Shown: positions 1-10,058, counted from the first letter of the stretch. The stretch is DNA of 64,000 nucleotides from Streptomyces sp. LUP47B (GCF_001746295.1 NZ_MJAH01000002.1:337842-401841); one strand, 5' to 3'. Numbers and translations: made by a program. The notes: generated from the sequence alone by a model not told the origin.

Positions 1-576
1 CTCGGTGCCGCCGGTGAAGGAGCCGTCGGAGGTGAGCGTGACGCCGACGTGCACCTTCACGTGGATGTGGACGCAGCGGCCCCGGTACCAGCCCGGGTAG
101 ACCGTGGTGATGCGGGCGACGCCACCGGAGTCGGTGAGGACGCCGCCGCGCAGGAAGGTGCCGCTGTCGGGCTCGTTGTGGCCGTTGTTGCCGACGTAGC
201 CCGAGTACTCGCCGAGCGCGTCGCAGTGCCAGATCTCCACGAGGGCGTTGCTGATCGTGGCGCAGGTGTCGTCGTCGACGACGGTGAGGGCGAGCGTCAG
301 CGGGAAGCCGGTCTTGCCCTCGGTGATGTCGGCGCGGACGTACTGGCCGTCGAGGTAGTAGGGGCCTTCGGTCATCTCCTTGGTGAGGGTGCAGACCGCC
401 GCGGCGGCCACGGGGGCGGTGTCGGCTGTTCGCGCGGTGGGTGTGCCGGGCGCGGCGGCGCCGAGGGCGAAGGTGGCGGCGGTGGCGCCCGTGGCGACAA
501 GGACGGTGCGGCGGGCGACGGTGTCTCTCGTCGCGGTCTCGCTCATGGGGGTCTCGTTCATGGGGGTGTCTGTCAT
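1..576 (-). CDS. Intradiol ring-cleavage dioxygenase, secreted (partial, C-terminus beyond window)
   Basis: Family of non-haem Fe(III) enzymes that open catechol-type aromatic rings between the two hydroxyls. The visible 192 residues begin with a short polar leader, then a twin-arginine-like signal (VARRTVLVATG followed by a hydrophobic Ala-rich run), then the family pattern: TEGPYYLDGQ near the mature N-terminus, EIWHCDALGEYSGY, and PGWYRGRCVHIHVK. These supply the two Tyr and two His iron ligands expected of the family. Export marks this as the extracellular branch of the family rather than a cytosolic catechol or protocatechuate dioxygenase. The start at 576 is the first of three in-frame ATGs (576, 561, 546) inside a small repeated MNETPMSET-like segment, so the true start is uncertain. 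The gene is divergent from the small gene at 723. The reading frame is open to base 1, so the C-terminus is not seen. Confidence 0.85.
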   Translation of the reverse strand, partial: MTDTPMNETPMSETATRDTVARRTVLVATGATAATFALGAAAPGTPTARTADTAPVAAAAVCTLTKEMTEGPYYLDGQYVRADITEGKTGFPLTLALTVVDDDTCATISNALVEIWHCDALGEYSGYVGNNGHNEPDSGTFLRGGVLTDSGGVARITTVYPGWYRGRCVHIHVKVHVGVTLTSDGSFTGGTE

Positions 577-722
577 GAACACGGCACCGTAGGAGTGGTC
601 CCTGTTGATGGGCTGTCAGTTCGGCAAAATGAGGGACCGTCAAGTTTCTTGCGAGTCAGGTTGCGGTGTTCGGAGGGGTGGACGCGGTACCGTACCGGGG
701 CGTATGCCGACAAGGAGGGTAA

Positions 723-1028
723 ATGGGGCTTACCGTGCGGGTCGAACGGCGCATCGCGGAGGACTTCCCCGGCCGGGACGGCGAGGTGGTGGGAGATCTC
801 CTCACCGAACTGGTCAACCACCTGACCGACCGCGGCGACCGGGAGGACAAGGAACGGATCGCCGCAGCGACGCTGCTGTGCGGACAGGGCCGGGTGGACC
901 GGCTCCTCGACGCCGTCCAGCTGGCCAAGGAGGACTGGCGGGACGTGCTCGTGGGAGCGGGGCTGGCGGACGCCGGGTGGAGGGAGCGGCTGGAGGCGGA
1001 CTTCGGGCCGGCGGTCGCCGCCGGCTGA
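723..1028 (+). CDS. Small conserved hypothetical protein (101 aa)
   Basis: I do not recognise this family. It is a small, soluble, charged protein that looks largely helical, with no signal peptide, membrane segment or cysteine motif. The start is well supported by an AAGGAGG ribosome-binding site seven bases upstream of ATG 723. A short inverted repeat (GGTAC, one base, GTACC) at 686-696 lies in the promoter region shared with the divergent dioxygenase. The sequence is typical high-GC actinomycete coding DNA. No function is inferred. Confidence 0.75.
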   Translation: MGLTVRVERRIAEDFPGRDGEVVGDLLTELVNHLTDRGDREDKERIAAATLLCGQGRVDRLLDAVQLAKEDWRDVLVGAGLADAGWRERLEADFGPAVAAG

Positions 1029-1193
1029 CACACGGGTGTGAGAGCCCCACCGCTGGTCTCGACGTGGCGGTGGGGCCGCCTGCTCTTCCGCTCCCGGATT
1101 GTGCGGGTTGTGCGATGGCCGTCCCTCGGCACGGCCGGGGGTGCTGCAATGCTGGTGAGTTTGCCGGTGATGCACGGGACGGGAGGCACGGCT

Positions 1194-4100
1194 GTGGACG
1201 GGGGACCCCCTGACCTGCTCCGATTCGAGGTGCTCGGGCCGTTACGGGCGTGGCGTGGCCCGGTGCGACTGGAGCTGGGACCGCTCAAGCGACAGGCCGT
1301 GCTGGCCGCACTGCTGCTGCGACAAGGCGCCGTGATGAGTCACGAGCGGCTGCTCGACGCGGTGTGGGGCCCGGAGCCGCCTGCCGGCGGTTCAAAGGTG
1401 CTTCCCACGCACGTCAACTCCCTGCGCAGGACGCTCGATCCGAAGGGAACTTCGCCTGCGGAGTCGGTGATCCGCAGCGGCAAGGGCTGGTACCGCTTCG
1501 TCGTCGAGGATGTCCGGCTCGACACAGTGGAGCTGGAGGAGCGGGGCCGTACGGCGCTCAGGGTTCTCGCCTCCCGGGATCCGGCCGCCGCAGCGGACCG
1601 ACTGGCGGCTGCCGTCGGGCTGTTCAGGGGCGAACCGCTGGCCAACGTGCCGGGACCCTTCGCGCGGGCGGAGCGCGAGCGGCTGGAGGAACGCCGACGG
1701 AGCCTCCGGCTGGAGCGGCTCAAGTGCCTGGTTCTGCTGGGCCGGTTCGCGGAGGCCCTCGACGAGCTCGGCGGGCCGTCCGCATCCTCGGAGGCCGACC
1801 GCTACGACGAGTCGCTGACGGCCCTGCGCATCCGGGCCCTGTACGGCCGCGGACGCCAGGCGGAGGCGCTCACCGCCTACGAGGAGCTGCGCATACGCCT
1901 GCGCGACGAGCTCGGCGCCGACCCGGGTGAGGAACTGCGCCGGGTGCACGAGGCGGTGCTGCGCCAGGATGACGCCGTAGTGCTGCCCCCGCCGCCCGCT
2001 GCGCCGCGAGCGAACATCGTCCCCGCCGAACTCCCGCACGACGCAGCGGGGTTCGCGGGCCGTACCGGTGAACTGGCCCGCCTCCAGGCGCTGCTGCCCA
2101 CCGATAGCAGCCCGGCCAACACCGTCGTCATCTCGGCCATCGGTGGCGCCGCCGGCATCGGCAAGACCGCGCTGGCCGTGCACTGGGCACATCAAGTCCA
2201 CGACCGCTTCCCGGACGGCCAGCTCTACGTCAACCTGCACGGCTTCGACCACGACCGCCGCCCCCTCGAACCCCGCGAGGCCCTCGAACTGCTGCTGAGC
2301 GGCCTGGGCCTGGCGGCCTCGGAGATTCCCCCGGACCACGAGGCCCAGGGCCGCCTCTTCCGTACCCTGCTGGCCGGCCGGCGCGTACTCGTCCTCCTGG
2401 ACAACGCGGCCTCCGCCGAGCAGGTACGTCCGCTGCTGCCGTCCAGCCCTACCTGCTGTGTCGTCGTCACCAGCCGCAACCGCCTCGGCGACCTGGTCGC
2501 CCGCGACGGCGCCCACGCCCTGCCGCTGGGCCTCCTCCAGCCGGACGAGGCCCGCGCCCTGCTCAGCCGGGTCCTCGGCGCGCACCGGGTCGACGACGAC
2601 AGACACGCGGTCGACGACCTGATCCGCCTGTGCGGCAGCCTCCCCTTGGCCCTGCGCGTCGCCGCCGCGAGGCTGGCCGGCGACCCGGCGCTGCGCACGG
2701 CCGACCTTGTCGCCGAGATGGCGGAGGGCAGCCGACTGGACGCGCTGGAGACGGACGGCGACGCAGGCTCTCCGCTGCGTACGGCCTTCTCGGTGTCGTA
2801 CGGCGCTCTGACGCCGGACGCGCGACGGTTGTTCCGGCTGCTCGGCCTGTTCCCGGGAGCGGACTTCACCGCGGAGGCCGCCGCGGCCTTCCTCGACACG
2901 CCGTTGTCCCGGGCCCGCCGCCTGCTCGGCACGCTGGCCGCGGCGCATCTGGTCGAGCCGGTGACGGCGGGCCGGTACCGGTTCCACGACCTCGTTCGCG
3001 AGTACGCCGGGGAGCGCGCACTGGTCGAGGAGACGACGTCGGAGCGTGAGGCCGCGCTGGAGCGGCTCCTGCTCTGGTATCTGCACGCCGCTCGTGCCAC
3101 CGCGGGGACCGGACTCTTCCCGGAGCTGCCCAGCAGCCTCAGGGCCGGCGAGTACCCGGGCGCGCCCTCGGCCGAGCCCGGACGATGGCTGGACGCGGAA
3201 CGGGCGAATCTCCTCGCCGTCATCGACCACGCCGGCCGTCACGGCCCCCGCCCCGTCGCCTGGTACCTGACGTCCACCCTGTTCAGCCAGTTCTGGATCC
3301 ACGTGTCCCGGAAGACCTGGCAGACCACCGCACAGAGGGTACTGGAGGCGGCCGAAGCCGAAGGGGACCTGTTCGGCCAGTCCGCGACGCATTCCAGTCT
3401 CGCCGCGGCCCGATGGGATCGCGGGCACGTCCGGCAGGCGATGGAGCACGCCACCCGCGCCCTGGACATCAGCCGGGAACTCGGCTGGACGGCCGGCGAG
3501 GCGTCGGCCCTCGGCCTGAGGGCCTTCGCGAAATGGAGCATGGCGCGGCTCGACAGCGCGTACGACGACCTGACCACCGGGTTGCGCCTCTTCAGCGCGG
3601 TCGGCAACCCCCACTTCGTAGGGTTCGGGCTGGTCGGCCTCGGTATGGCCAGCCGAGATCTGGGCCGGCTGCGCGAGGCCGCCGATCACCTCGAGCGTGC
3701 CTTCGGCCTCGACGCGGAACACAGCCGGTGGGACAACGGCCCGGCCGTGCAGGTGCTGGGCGGGGTGTATTGGGAACTCGGCCGCCTCGCCGACGGGCTC
3801 GCCCTCCTCGGACCGCGGGTGGCCTCCGATGAGAGGGCCGGTTATCGAGACGGCCGCGCGATGATGCTCGACGCCGTGGCGAAGATCTACCTTGAACTCG
3901 GCCGCCATGACGAGGGGTTGGCATTGGCCGAGCGAGCGCTGGCGATGGACAGGGACACCAAGCGGTACTGGATCCAACCCGGAATCCTCAACACGGTCGC
4001 CGCCGCCCACCGGAGACTGGGGCGTCCGGACCATGCCCTGCGGGCCGATCGGCAGGCTCTCGCCCTGGCTCGCGAGGCGGGTTTCAGCCGCGCCGAGGCC

Positions 4101-4466
4101 GACACCCTCGTGAGCCTAGCCCTCACCCACCAGCTGCTGGGCCGCCCTGACGAGGCCCGCACCCACGGCGAACAGGCCCTGCGCCTGGCCCGCGCCCATT
4201 CCTTCCGCGTGGTGGAGGGCCAGGCCCTGACCGCCCTCTCCAAGACAGCCGAGTCCGGGCAGGACCGCGCGACCGCTGTCGCACTCGCCGAGCAGGCCCT
4301 TACCGTCCACCGGGAAACCGGTCACCGCCTCGGCGAGGCCCGCACCCTCGTGGCACTCGCCGGCCTCCACCGGAGCACCAACACGACCACCGCCGAACTG
4401 CTGGGCCAACAGGCCCACGCCGTCTTCGCGGACGTCGGAGTACCCGAGGAGGTCACAGGTCTCTGA
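1194..4466 (+). CDS. AfsR/SARP-family transcriptional regulator with NB-ARC ATPase and TPR domains
   Basis: Large signal-integrating regulator of the AfsR type (1090 aa). Residues about 8-95 form an OmpR-like winged helix (FEVLGPLRAW start, LKRQAVLAALLLRQG, LLDAVWG). About 100-250 is the bacterial transcriptional activation domain. The NB-ARC NTPase follows, with a P-loop GGAAGIGKTALA near residues 316-327, a Walker-B-like RRVLVLLDNA, and GSLPLALRVAAARL. From about 600 to the end are TPR-like helical repeats. SARPs typically activate secondary-metabolite or development genes by binding direct repeats near -35. The frame is open from 1038, but GTG 1194 follows GGGAGG six bases upstream and begins just before the conserved domain, so I prefer it; ATG 1149 and 1170 are alternatives. 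It stands alone with no biosynthetic cluster nearby, so it is probably a pleiotropic regulator. Confidence 0.92.
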   Translation: MDGGPPDLLRFEVLGPLRAWRGPVRLELGPLKRQAVLAALLLRQGAVMSHERLLDAVWGPEPPAGGSKVLPTHVNSLRRTLDPKGTSPAESVIRSGKGWYRFVVEDVRLDTVELEERGRTALRVLASRDPAAAADRLAAAVGLFRGEPLANVPGPFARAERERLEERRRSLRLERLKCLVLLGRFAEALDELGGPSASSEADRYDESLTALRIRALYGRGRQAEALTAYEELRIRLRDELGADPGEELRRVHEAVLRQDDAVVLPPPPAAPRANIVPAELPHDAAGFAGRTGELARLQALLPTDSSPANTVVISAIGGAAGIGKTALAVHWAHQVHDRFPDGQLYVNLHGFDHDRRPLEPREALELLLSGLGLAASEIPPDHEAQGRLFRTLLAGRRVLVLLDNAASAEQVRPLLPSSPTCCVVVTSRNRLGDLVARDGAHALPLGLLQPDEARALLSRVLGAHRVDDDRHAVDDLIRLCGSLPLALRVAAARLAGDPALRTADLVAEMAEGSRLDALETDGDAGSPLRTAFSVSYGALTPDARRLFRLLGLFPGADFTAEAAAAFLDTPLSRARRLLGTLAAAHLVEPVTAGRYRFHDLVREYAGERALVEETTSEREAALERLLLWYLHAARATAGTGLFPELPSSLRAGEYPGAPSAEPGRWLDAERANLLAVIDHAGRHGPRPVAWYLTSTLFSQFWIHVSRKTWQTTAQRVLEAAEAEGDLFGQSATHSSLAAARWDRGHVRQAMEHATRALDISRELGWTAGEASALGLRAFAKWSMARLDSAYDDLTTGLRLFSAVGNPHFVGFGLVGLGMASRDLGRLREAADHLERAFGLDAEHSRWDNGPAVQVLGGVYWELGRLADGLALLGPRVASDERAGYRDGRAMMLDAVAKIYLELGRHDEGLALAERALAMDRDTKRYWIQPGILNTVAAAHRRLGRPDHALRADRQALALAREAGFSRAEADTLVSLALTHQLLGRPDEARTHGEQALRLARAHSFRVVEGQALTALSKTAESGQDRATAVALAEQALTVHRETGHRLGEARTLVALAGLHRSTNTTTAELLGQQAHAVFADVGVPEEVTGL

Positions 4467-4496
4467 GTTCCATCCCGGCCGGTTCCGCCAGCGGAA

Positions 4497-4694
4497 TTAC
4501 GATGAAATGGCTGTCCCTGTGAGATGGGTGAGAAAGTCGGCCCAGGGGGCGGGGGAGAGGGTGAGCCGAGAGCCCTCGCGGTTCTTGGAGTCGCGGATGT
4601 GGATGGTGGCGGGGGTGAGGGCTACTTCAACGCAGTCGCCGTCGCCGCCACTGCTGTAGCTCGACTTGAACCAGAACAGTTCGTCGGTGGTCAT
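4497..4694 (-). CDS. DUF397 domain-containing protein (65 aa)
   Basis: Complete DUF397 protein: it begins MTTDELFWFKSSYSSGGDGD, continues CVEVALTPATIHIRDSKN, and ends with the usual LSPAPWADFL segment. In Streptomyces these small proteins are encoded next to XRE regulators of the WhiJ/BldB-associated type and act as their partners in developmental and antibiotic control. Here the ATG overlaps the stop codon of the XRE gene (ATGA, 4691-4694), so the two are translationally coupled. The stop is TAA at 4497-4499. Confidence 0.92.
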   Translation of the reverse strand: MTTDELFWFKSSYSSGGDGDCVEVALTPATIHIRDSKNREGSRLTLSPAPWADFLTHLTGTAISS

Positions 4695-5515
4695 AGGTCT
4701 CCTCGCATCCGCTGCAGCAGGCTCACGGAATCCGTGAGAGTGAGAGCCTGTGACCGCATCCTGGCATACCGTCGTTGGAGGACGCTGATCTCCTGCGCTT
4801 CGGAGACGAGCAGACCGGCTCGCTGTCCCTCGCAGTAGGCGAACCACCGGTTCGCCGGTGTTTCCAGCAGTTGCATGGGCCCATCCAGGCCGGCGTGAGT
4901 CGTCTGCACCGTCGGCATGATCTGGATCTCCACATTCCGCAGATCCGCGATTTCCAGTACGTGATCGACGAGTTCGCGAGTGACATTCACGCCGCCTGTG
5001 CACCGCCGGAACAGGTGCTCCTCCAGGATGAAGCCGAACGCCGTGTTCGGCCTTTCCCGTAGCAGCCGTTGGCGCTCTGCTCGGGCGACCCACTGCGCCT
5101 CGATCTGTTCGTCGTCCAGCGGCGGGAGCTGATTCGTGAACAGCGTCCGCGCATACGCCTCCGTCTGCAACAGCCCCGGAATCAACCGGCATTCATACGT
5201 GTACAGCGTGATCGCGGTCGCCTCCAGCCCCGCCCACTGGCGAAACCACGCCGCCAACCCCGCCTGCCGAGCCAGCTTCGGAAACGACTTCCGCAACGCC
5301 CCCGTGTTTCCCGTCGCCTCCTCGCCCCGCTCCACCAGCACCAGATCCGGCATCCGGCGCCCCAACTCCACGGACGCCACCGTGTGTTTGGAGAAGCCCA
5401 CCAGATCCCCGAACTCCTCCCGGCTCAACCCCGAATGCTCCCGCAGGGCTTGCAGAACCGCCCCGAACGTCCGCATGCTGTCCGACGACTCCGGCTCACC
5501 GCCACCATCGACCAC
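4691..5515 (-). CDS. XRE-family helix-turn-helix regulator, DUF5753-type (274 aa)
   Basis: Residues about 14-70 hold the XRE helix-turn-helix (FGAVLQALREHSGLSREEFG, then FSKHTVASVELGRRMPD). The rest matches the C-terminal domain typical of Streptomyces XRE/DUF397 pairs: AWFRQWAGLEATA, IPGLLQTEAYAR, then MPTVQTTHAGLDGPMQLLE and FAYCEGQRAGLL. I start it at GTG 5515, preceded by GGGAGG nine bases upstream; ATG 5476 (MRTFGAVL) is a shorter alternative. It ends in a four-base overlap with the DUF397 gene. It is divergent from an ATP-binding protein gene at 5646, and the intervening DNA carries a large perfect inverted repeat (5575-5601) that is a natural operator candidate. Confidence 0.9.
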   Translation of the reverse strand: MVDGGGEPESSDSMRTFGAVLQALREHSGLSREEFGDLVGFSKHTVASVELGRRMPDLVLVERGEEATGNTGALRKSFPKLARQAGLAAWFRQWAGLEATAITLYTYECRLIPGLLQTEAYARTLFTNQLPPLDDEQIEAQWVARAERQRLLRERPNTAFGFILEEHLFRRCTGGVNVTRELVDHVLEIADLRNVEIQIMPTVQTTHAGLDGPMQLLETPANRWFAYCEGQRAGLLVSEAQEISVLQRRYARMRSQALTLTDSVSLLQRMRGDL

Positions 5516-5574
5516 AGTCGGCCACCTCCCGCGCCCATGGTCACGTTCCGTCACGCGTACTGTCCAGCCCGTGA

Positions 5575-5601
5575 CCGCGTACGCTGCCGCAGCGTACGCG
5601 G
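5575..5601. promoter_or_regulatory. Perfect 12-bp inverted repeat between XRE and ATPase genes
   Basis: Arms CCGCGTACGCTG (5575-5586) and CAGCGTACGCGG (5590-5601) are exactly complementary around a 3-base CCG centre. It lies in the 130-bp divergent promoter region of the XRE/DUF397 pair and the ATP-binding gene. Operator function for the XRE protein is inference. Confidence 0.6.
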
Positions 5602-5645
5602 CGCCCACCTGGAGAAGTCCCCCTCGGGGGCACCAGATTGGGCCC

Positions 5646-6095
5646 ATGACAGCACTTCCCCCACCCCAACCCACGGTCACCGTACGTACGTTCACCCAGC
5701 GCCTCAGCGCGACTCCACGCGGCGCCCGTCTCGCCCGCCACCTCGCCCTGAACCAACTGCACGACTGGGGCATCCCGTACGACAGCCCGGCCGCGGACGC
5801 CGTCGCCGTGATCGTCGCCGAACTCGCCGCGAACGCGGTGACCCACGGTCGGGTGCCGGGGCGGGACTTCGAGCTGCGGCTCTCCCTCGTCACCGGCAGT
5901 GTCCGCGTCGAGGTCACCGACACCCGCGGTGAGCTCCCTGCTGCCGTACGACCACCAGGTCCCCTCGACGAAGGCGGCCGCGGTCTGCTCCTCGTCGAGG
6001 CTCTCGCCGACCGTTGGGAGGTGTTGGACCGGGAGCCGCTGCCCGGCAAGACGGTCCGGGCCGAGGTGGATGTGCTGTGGGACCAACCGCATTGA
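5646..6095 (+). CDS. ATP-binding protein, anti-sigma-factor-like histidine kinase fold (149 aa)
   Basis: A small stand-alone HATPase_c domain of the RsbW/SpoIIAB-like type that is abundant in Streptomyces. The N-box is visible as VAELAANAVTHGRVPGRDF (E-x-x-x-N), then the G1-like VEVTDTRGELP and the G2-like DEGGRGLLLVEALADRWEV. Such proteins usually act as anti-sigma or partner-switching ATPases and are the third member of the XRE/DUF397/ATPase triad, as here. ATG 5646 is chosen because the conserved region begins soon after it and the upstream frame is the shadow of the divergent gene. It converges with the aldo/keto reductase, with only seven bases between the stops. Confidence 0.87.
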   Translation: MTALPPPQPTVTVRTFTQRLSATPRGARLARHLALNQLHDWGIPYDSPAADAVAVIVAELAANAVTHGRVPGRDFELRLSLVTGSVRVEVTDTRGELPAAVRPPGPLDEGGRGLLLVEALADRWEVLDREPLPGKTVRAEVDVLWDQPH

Positions 6096-6102
6096 GGTGC
6101 GG

Positions 6103-7083
<981 letters not shown>

Positions 7084-7153
7084 CAGGTACTCCGTAAGTA
7101 AGTTGTTGTCAGGTGGCCCGCCCGGGAGGGGCGGACGTGCGTGTCAGCGCGTA

Positions 7154-7636
7154 TCAGTGCGCCTCGGGCGCCGGCTCCAGGACGAGGACCGGGATCTCAC
7201 GGTCCGTGTTCTTCTGGTACTCCGCGTAGGCCGGGAACGCCTCGACGGCTCGGGCCCACCACACGGCCTTCTCGTCCCCGGTCACCTCGCGTGCCAGCAT
7301 GTCCCGGCGCACCGGGCCGTCCTGCAGCTCGACCCGGGGGTCGGCCAGCGCGTTGTGGTACCAGACCGGGTGCTTGGGGGCTCCTCCGGCGGAGGCGACC
7401 ACGGCGTAGGAGCCGTCGTGCTCCACCCGGATGAGCGGGGACTTGCGGATCTTGCCGCTCTTGGCGCCCAGGGTGGTCAGGATGACGACGGGCACGTCCT
7501 CCAGTTCCTCGTCTTCTTCACGTGTGACCAGGACACCCAGCGTCGTTCCTTGCGTGCCGCCGGAGCTTTCGTACAGCTCCACCTGGTCACGTACGAACTG
7601 CGCCGTGCTCGGCTCGTACTCGCCATTCAGTGGCAC
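7154..7636 (-). CDS. Deazaflavin (F420)-dependent nitroreductase family protein (160 aa)
   Basis: DDN-like flavin/deazaflavin-dependent reductase fold. Recognisable features are [31 protein letters not shown] split by the family turn, [24 protein letters not shown], and a C-terminal EIPVLVLEP. Relatives in mycobacteria and Streptomyces use F420H2 to reduce quinones and nitroaromatics. Only ten bases separate it from the upstream SDR gene, so the two are almost certainly cotranscribed. Cofactor preference cannot be proven from sequence alone. Confidence 0.9.
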   Translation of the reverse strand: MPLNGEYEPSTAQFVRDQVELYESSGGTQGTTLGVLVTREEDEELEDVPVVILTTLGAKSGKIRKSPLIRVEHDGSYAVVASAGGAPKHPVWYHNALADPRVELQDGPVRRDMLAREVTGDEKAVWWARAVEAFPAYAEYQKNTDREIPVLVLEPAPEAH

Positions 7637-7646
7637 GGTGTCCCCC

Positions 7647-8492
7647 TCAGGCGGTGGTGTCGTCGTGGGCGAGGTTGTCGCCCAGCTCGCGTGAGGCCTC
7701 GGCCTGGGCGAGGAGCTCCTTCGCCTTGGCCTCGGCGGCCTCGATGGCGTCCGCGCCGGCGACGAAGCGTTCCAGGGGCTTGTCCTGGCCGGCGATGGTG
7801 AGCAGGGCGCGGGCGAGCTTGGCGGGGTCGCCGGGCTGCCGGCCGTTCATGCTCTTCATGCCCTCGATCCGCGGGGCGGTGCGGGGTGCGTAGTCCTCGA
7901 TGGACAGCTCGGGCCAGATGGTGGAGCCGTCCACGAGCAGTTCGGTGCGGAAGTAGCCGGGCTCCACGACCGTGGTGTGGATGTCGTACGGCTCGACGTC
8001 GTGGCGCAGGGACTCCATCCAGCCCTCCTCCGCGAACTTGGAGGCCGCGTAGGCGGAGGTGAATTCCATGCCGACCAGGCCGGCGGTCGACGTGATGGTG
8101 ATGACGTGGCCGGCGCGCTGCTTGCGCATGATCGGCAGGACGGCGCGGGTGACGTTCATCGGGCCGAAGAGGTTCGTGTCGAACTGCCGGCGCATCTGCG
8201 CAGGCGAGATCTCCTCGAAGTAGCCGGTGAACAGATTCCCGGCGTTGTTGATCAGTACGTCGATGCGCCCGAAGCGGTCGACGGCGGCCTGCGCGGCGGC
8301 CTCGGCGTCCTCGAGGCTGGTGACGTCGAGCTTGGTGACCAGCAGGTTGTCCTGCGGCCCGCCCAGGACCTTCTCGACCTCCTCGGGGCGGCGGCCGGTG
8401 GCGACGACCCGGTGGCCGACGGCGAGGGCCTCGCGGGCGATGTCGGTGCCCAGGCCGCGTCCGGCACCGGTGACGAGAATGACCTTGCTCAT
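7647..8492 (-). CDS. Short-chain dehydrogenase/reductase (281 aa)
   Basis: Classical SDR with Rossmann motif TGAGRGLG at residues 9-16, NNAG at 82-85, and catalytic Ser135, Tyr148 and Lys152 (YAASK). ATGRRP after strand 2 suggests NADP(H). It is the first gene of the SDR-DDN-AKR operon. The promoter region is shared with the divergent XRE regulator at 8648 and contains two interlocked inverted repeats. Likely an oxidoreductase for small carbonyl compounds; substrate unknown. Confidence 0.93.
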   Translation of the reverse strand: MSKVILVTGAGRGLGTDIAREALAVGHRVVATGRRPEEVEKVLGGPQDNLLVTKLDVTSLEDAEAAAQAAVDRFGRIDVLINNAGNLFTGYFEEISPAQMRRQFDTNLFGPMNVTRAVLPIMRKQRAGHVITITSTAGLVGMEFTSAYAASKFAEEGWMESLRHDVEPYDIHTTVVEPGYFRTELLVDGSTIWPELSIEDYAPRTAPRIEGMKSMNGRQPGDPAKLARALLTIAGQDKPLERFVAGADAIEAAEAKAKELLAQAEASRELGDNLAHDDTTA

Positions 8493-8581
8493 GAGGGATT
8501 TCCTTTCAGACGCCGTGATCCGGCACCTGCTGTGTGCGGGGGTGTACGTGCAACAAAACCCGCCGTCACGCGCTGGTGGGA

Positions 8582-8617
8582 GTCCCTGATGAGGGGGTCA
8601 CTGACAGGGACCCCCTC
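8582..8617. promoter_or_regulatory. Two interlocked inverted repeats, divergent SDR/XRE promoter
   Basis: Repeat A: GTCCCTG (8582-8588) and CAGGGAC (8605-8611). Repeat B: GAGGGGGTC (8591-8599) and GACCCCCTC (8609-8617), nine bases apart. They lie between the divergent SDR operon and XRE gene, just upstream of a possible -10 TAAAGT at 8635-8640. Operator for the XRE protein is the obvious inference. Confidence 0.5.
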
Positions 8618-8647
8618 CCCGGCGGAAGCGCTCGTAAAGTGAGGCGC

Positions 8648-9607
8648 ATGGCAGGCAGAAACGACCCACAAGGCGGCAACCGCGACATCCGTGATGATTT
8701 CCGCGCGGCGATCCGGGAATTCCTCGGTACACGACGGGCCAGGGTCACCCCCGAGCAGGCCGGACTGCCCCTGTACGGCGGAGAGCGCCGACGGGTCACC
8801 GGGCTGCGCCGGGAGGAGGTCGCCCTCCTCGCGGGCATTTCCAGCGAGTACTACACGCGGCTGGAGCGCGGCAACGCCACCGGCGTCTCCGAGAGCGTCA
8901 TCGAAGGCATCGCGCAGGCACTTCAGCTCGACGAGGCCGAACGCGTCCACCTGAACGACCTCCTGCGCGGCGCCGGCACGACCCGTCCACCACGCCGCCG
9001 CCCGGCCCAGCAGCGCGTCCGGCCCGCGGTGCAGCGCGTCCTCGACTCGATGGCCGGCACACCCGCGTTCGTCCTCAGCGGACGCGGGGACATCCTGGCC
9101 GCCAACCACCTCGGGCGGGCCCTGTTCTCCCCCGTCTACGCCGACCCGGTACGGCCGCCGAACAACGCCCGGTTCGTCTTCCTCAGCCCGCACGCGACCG
9201 AGTTCTTCCGCCACTGGGACGAAGTCGCCAATGACGCCGTCGCCATGCTGCGCGCCGAGGCCGGCCGCGACCTCTACGACCGGCGGCTCACGGACCTGAT
9301 CGGGGAACTGTCCACCCGCAGCGAGGAGTTCCGGCGCCGCTGGGCCGCCCACAACGTCCGGATGCACACCACCGGCGTGAAACTCCTCCACCACCCGGTC
9401 GTCGGCGACCTCGACCTGCCCTTCGAGACCTTCCCGCTCGGCGACGGCCCCAGCCAGTTCCTCCTCACCTACACCGCCGAACCCGCGTCCCCCTCGCAGG
9501 ACGCCCTGAACCTGCTGGCCAGCTGGGCCGCGACCAACGACGACATCGAGCGGTCCGCCCCGGACAGCGACTCCGAGCCGGCCGGTCCGGCCGAGACGCC
9601 CGACTGA
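8648..9607 (+). CDS. XRE-family regulator with MmyB-like ligand-binding domain (319 aa)
   Basis: N-terminal helix-turn-helix (REFLGTRRARVTPEQAGLP, GLRREEVALLAGISSEYYTRLE) followed by the MmyB/PAS-like sensor domain (VLDSMAGTPAFVLSGRGDIL, NNARFVFL, HATEFFRHWDEVA). This architecture is common in actinobacteria next to divergently transcribed SDR or AKR genes, exactly the arrangement here, and usually represses the neighbour until a small ligand binds. ATG 8648 is the start supported by homology. No strong Shine-Dalgarno is present, but TAAAGT ends eight bases before the ATG, so the transcript may be leaderless. Confidence 0.92.
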   Translation: MAGRNDPQGGNRDIRDDFRAAIREFLGTRRARVTPEQAGLPLYGGERRRVTGLRREEVALLAGISSEYYTRLERGNATGVSESVIEGIAQALQLDEAERVHLNDLLRGAGTTRPPRRRPAQQRVRPAVQRVLDSMAGTPAFVLSGRGDILAANHLGRALFSPVYADPVRPPNNARFVFLSPHATEFFRHWDEVANDAVAMLRAEAGRDLYDRRLTDLIGELSTRSEEFRRRWAAHNVRMHTTGVKLLHHPVVGDLDLPFETFPLGDGPSQFLLTYTAEPASPSQDALNLLASWAATNDDIERSAPDSDSEPAGPAETPD

Positions 9608-9713
9608 ACGACTCCGGCTTCCCCGACCGGCTTACCTCCCGGGTAATCGACCCCGGTTCTCCCCGCATGCCAGGCTCGTCGGCGTACGGAGCCCTACCGA
9701 CCGGGAGGACACC

Positions 9714-10058
9714 ATGACCGCCTACGCCATAGCCCACCTGCGGGAAGCCGCGCCGCATCCGGAGATCGCCGAGTACATCGAGCGCATCACCGCCACCTTC
9801 GCGCCGTACGGCGGGCGCTTCCTCGTGCATGGCGTGGGGCACGAGGTGAAGGAGGGCGGCTGGCCGGGACACGTCGTGGTGATCGGCTTCCCCGGGATCG
9901 CCGAGGCGCGGGCCTGGTGGGACTCCGCCGCGTACCAGGAGATCGCGCCGCTGCGTTCGCGGCACATCGCGGGCGACATCATCCTCGTCGAGGGCGTGCC
10001 CGACGGTTACGACCCGGCGGTCACCGCGAAGGCGATGCGGGACGCGCTCGTTTCGTGA
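9714..10058 (+). CDS. DUF1330 family protein (114 aa)
   Basis: Small ferredoxin-like dimeric alpha/beta barrel protein of the DUF1330 family, recognised from TAYAIAHLREAAPHPEIAEY, GGRFLVHGVGHEVKEGGWPG, VVIGFPGIAEARAWWDSAAYQEIAPLR and the C-terminal GDIILVEGV. Biochemical role is undetermined for the family. ATG 9714 follows GGGAGGACACC, a good ribosome-binding site. It sits between the XRE regulator and the toxin island without obvious coupling to either. Confidence 0.9.
   Translation: MTAYAIAHLREAAPHPEIAEYIERITATFAPYGGRFLVHGVGHEVKEGGWPGHVVVIGFPGIAEARAWWDSAAYQEIAPLRSRHIAGDIILVEGVPDGYDPAVTAKAMRDALVS

Noticed and set aside
1392..4034. 880-residue open frame on the minus strand opposite the SARP gene
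   Set aside because: Shadow of the real gene; no family match and wrong codon-position GC pattern. The same applies to the long opposite or alternate frames in 36198-38509, 52999-54636, 57884-59464, 59933-61534 and 61913-63796.
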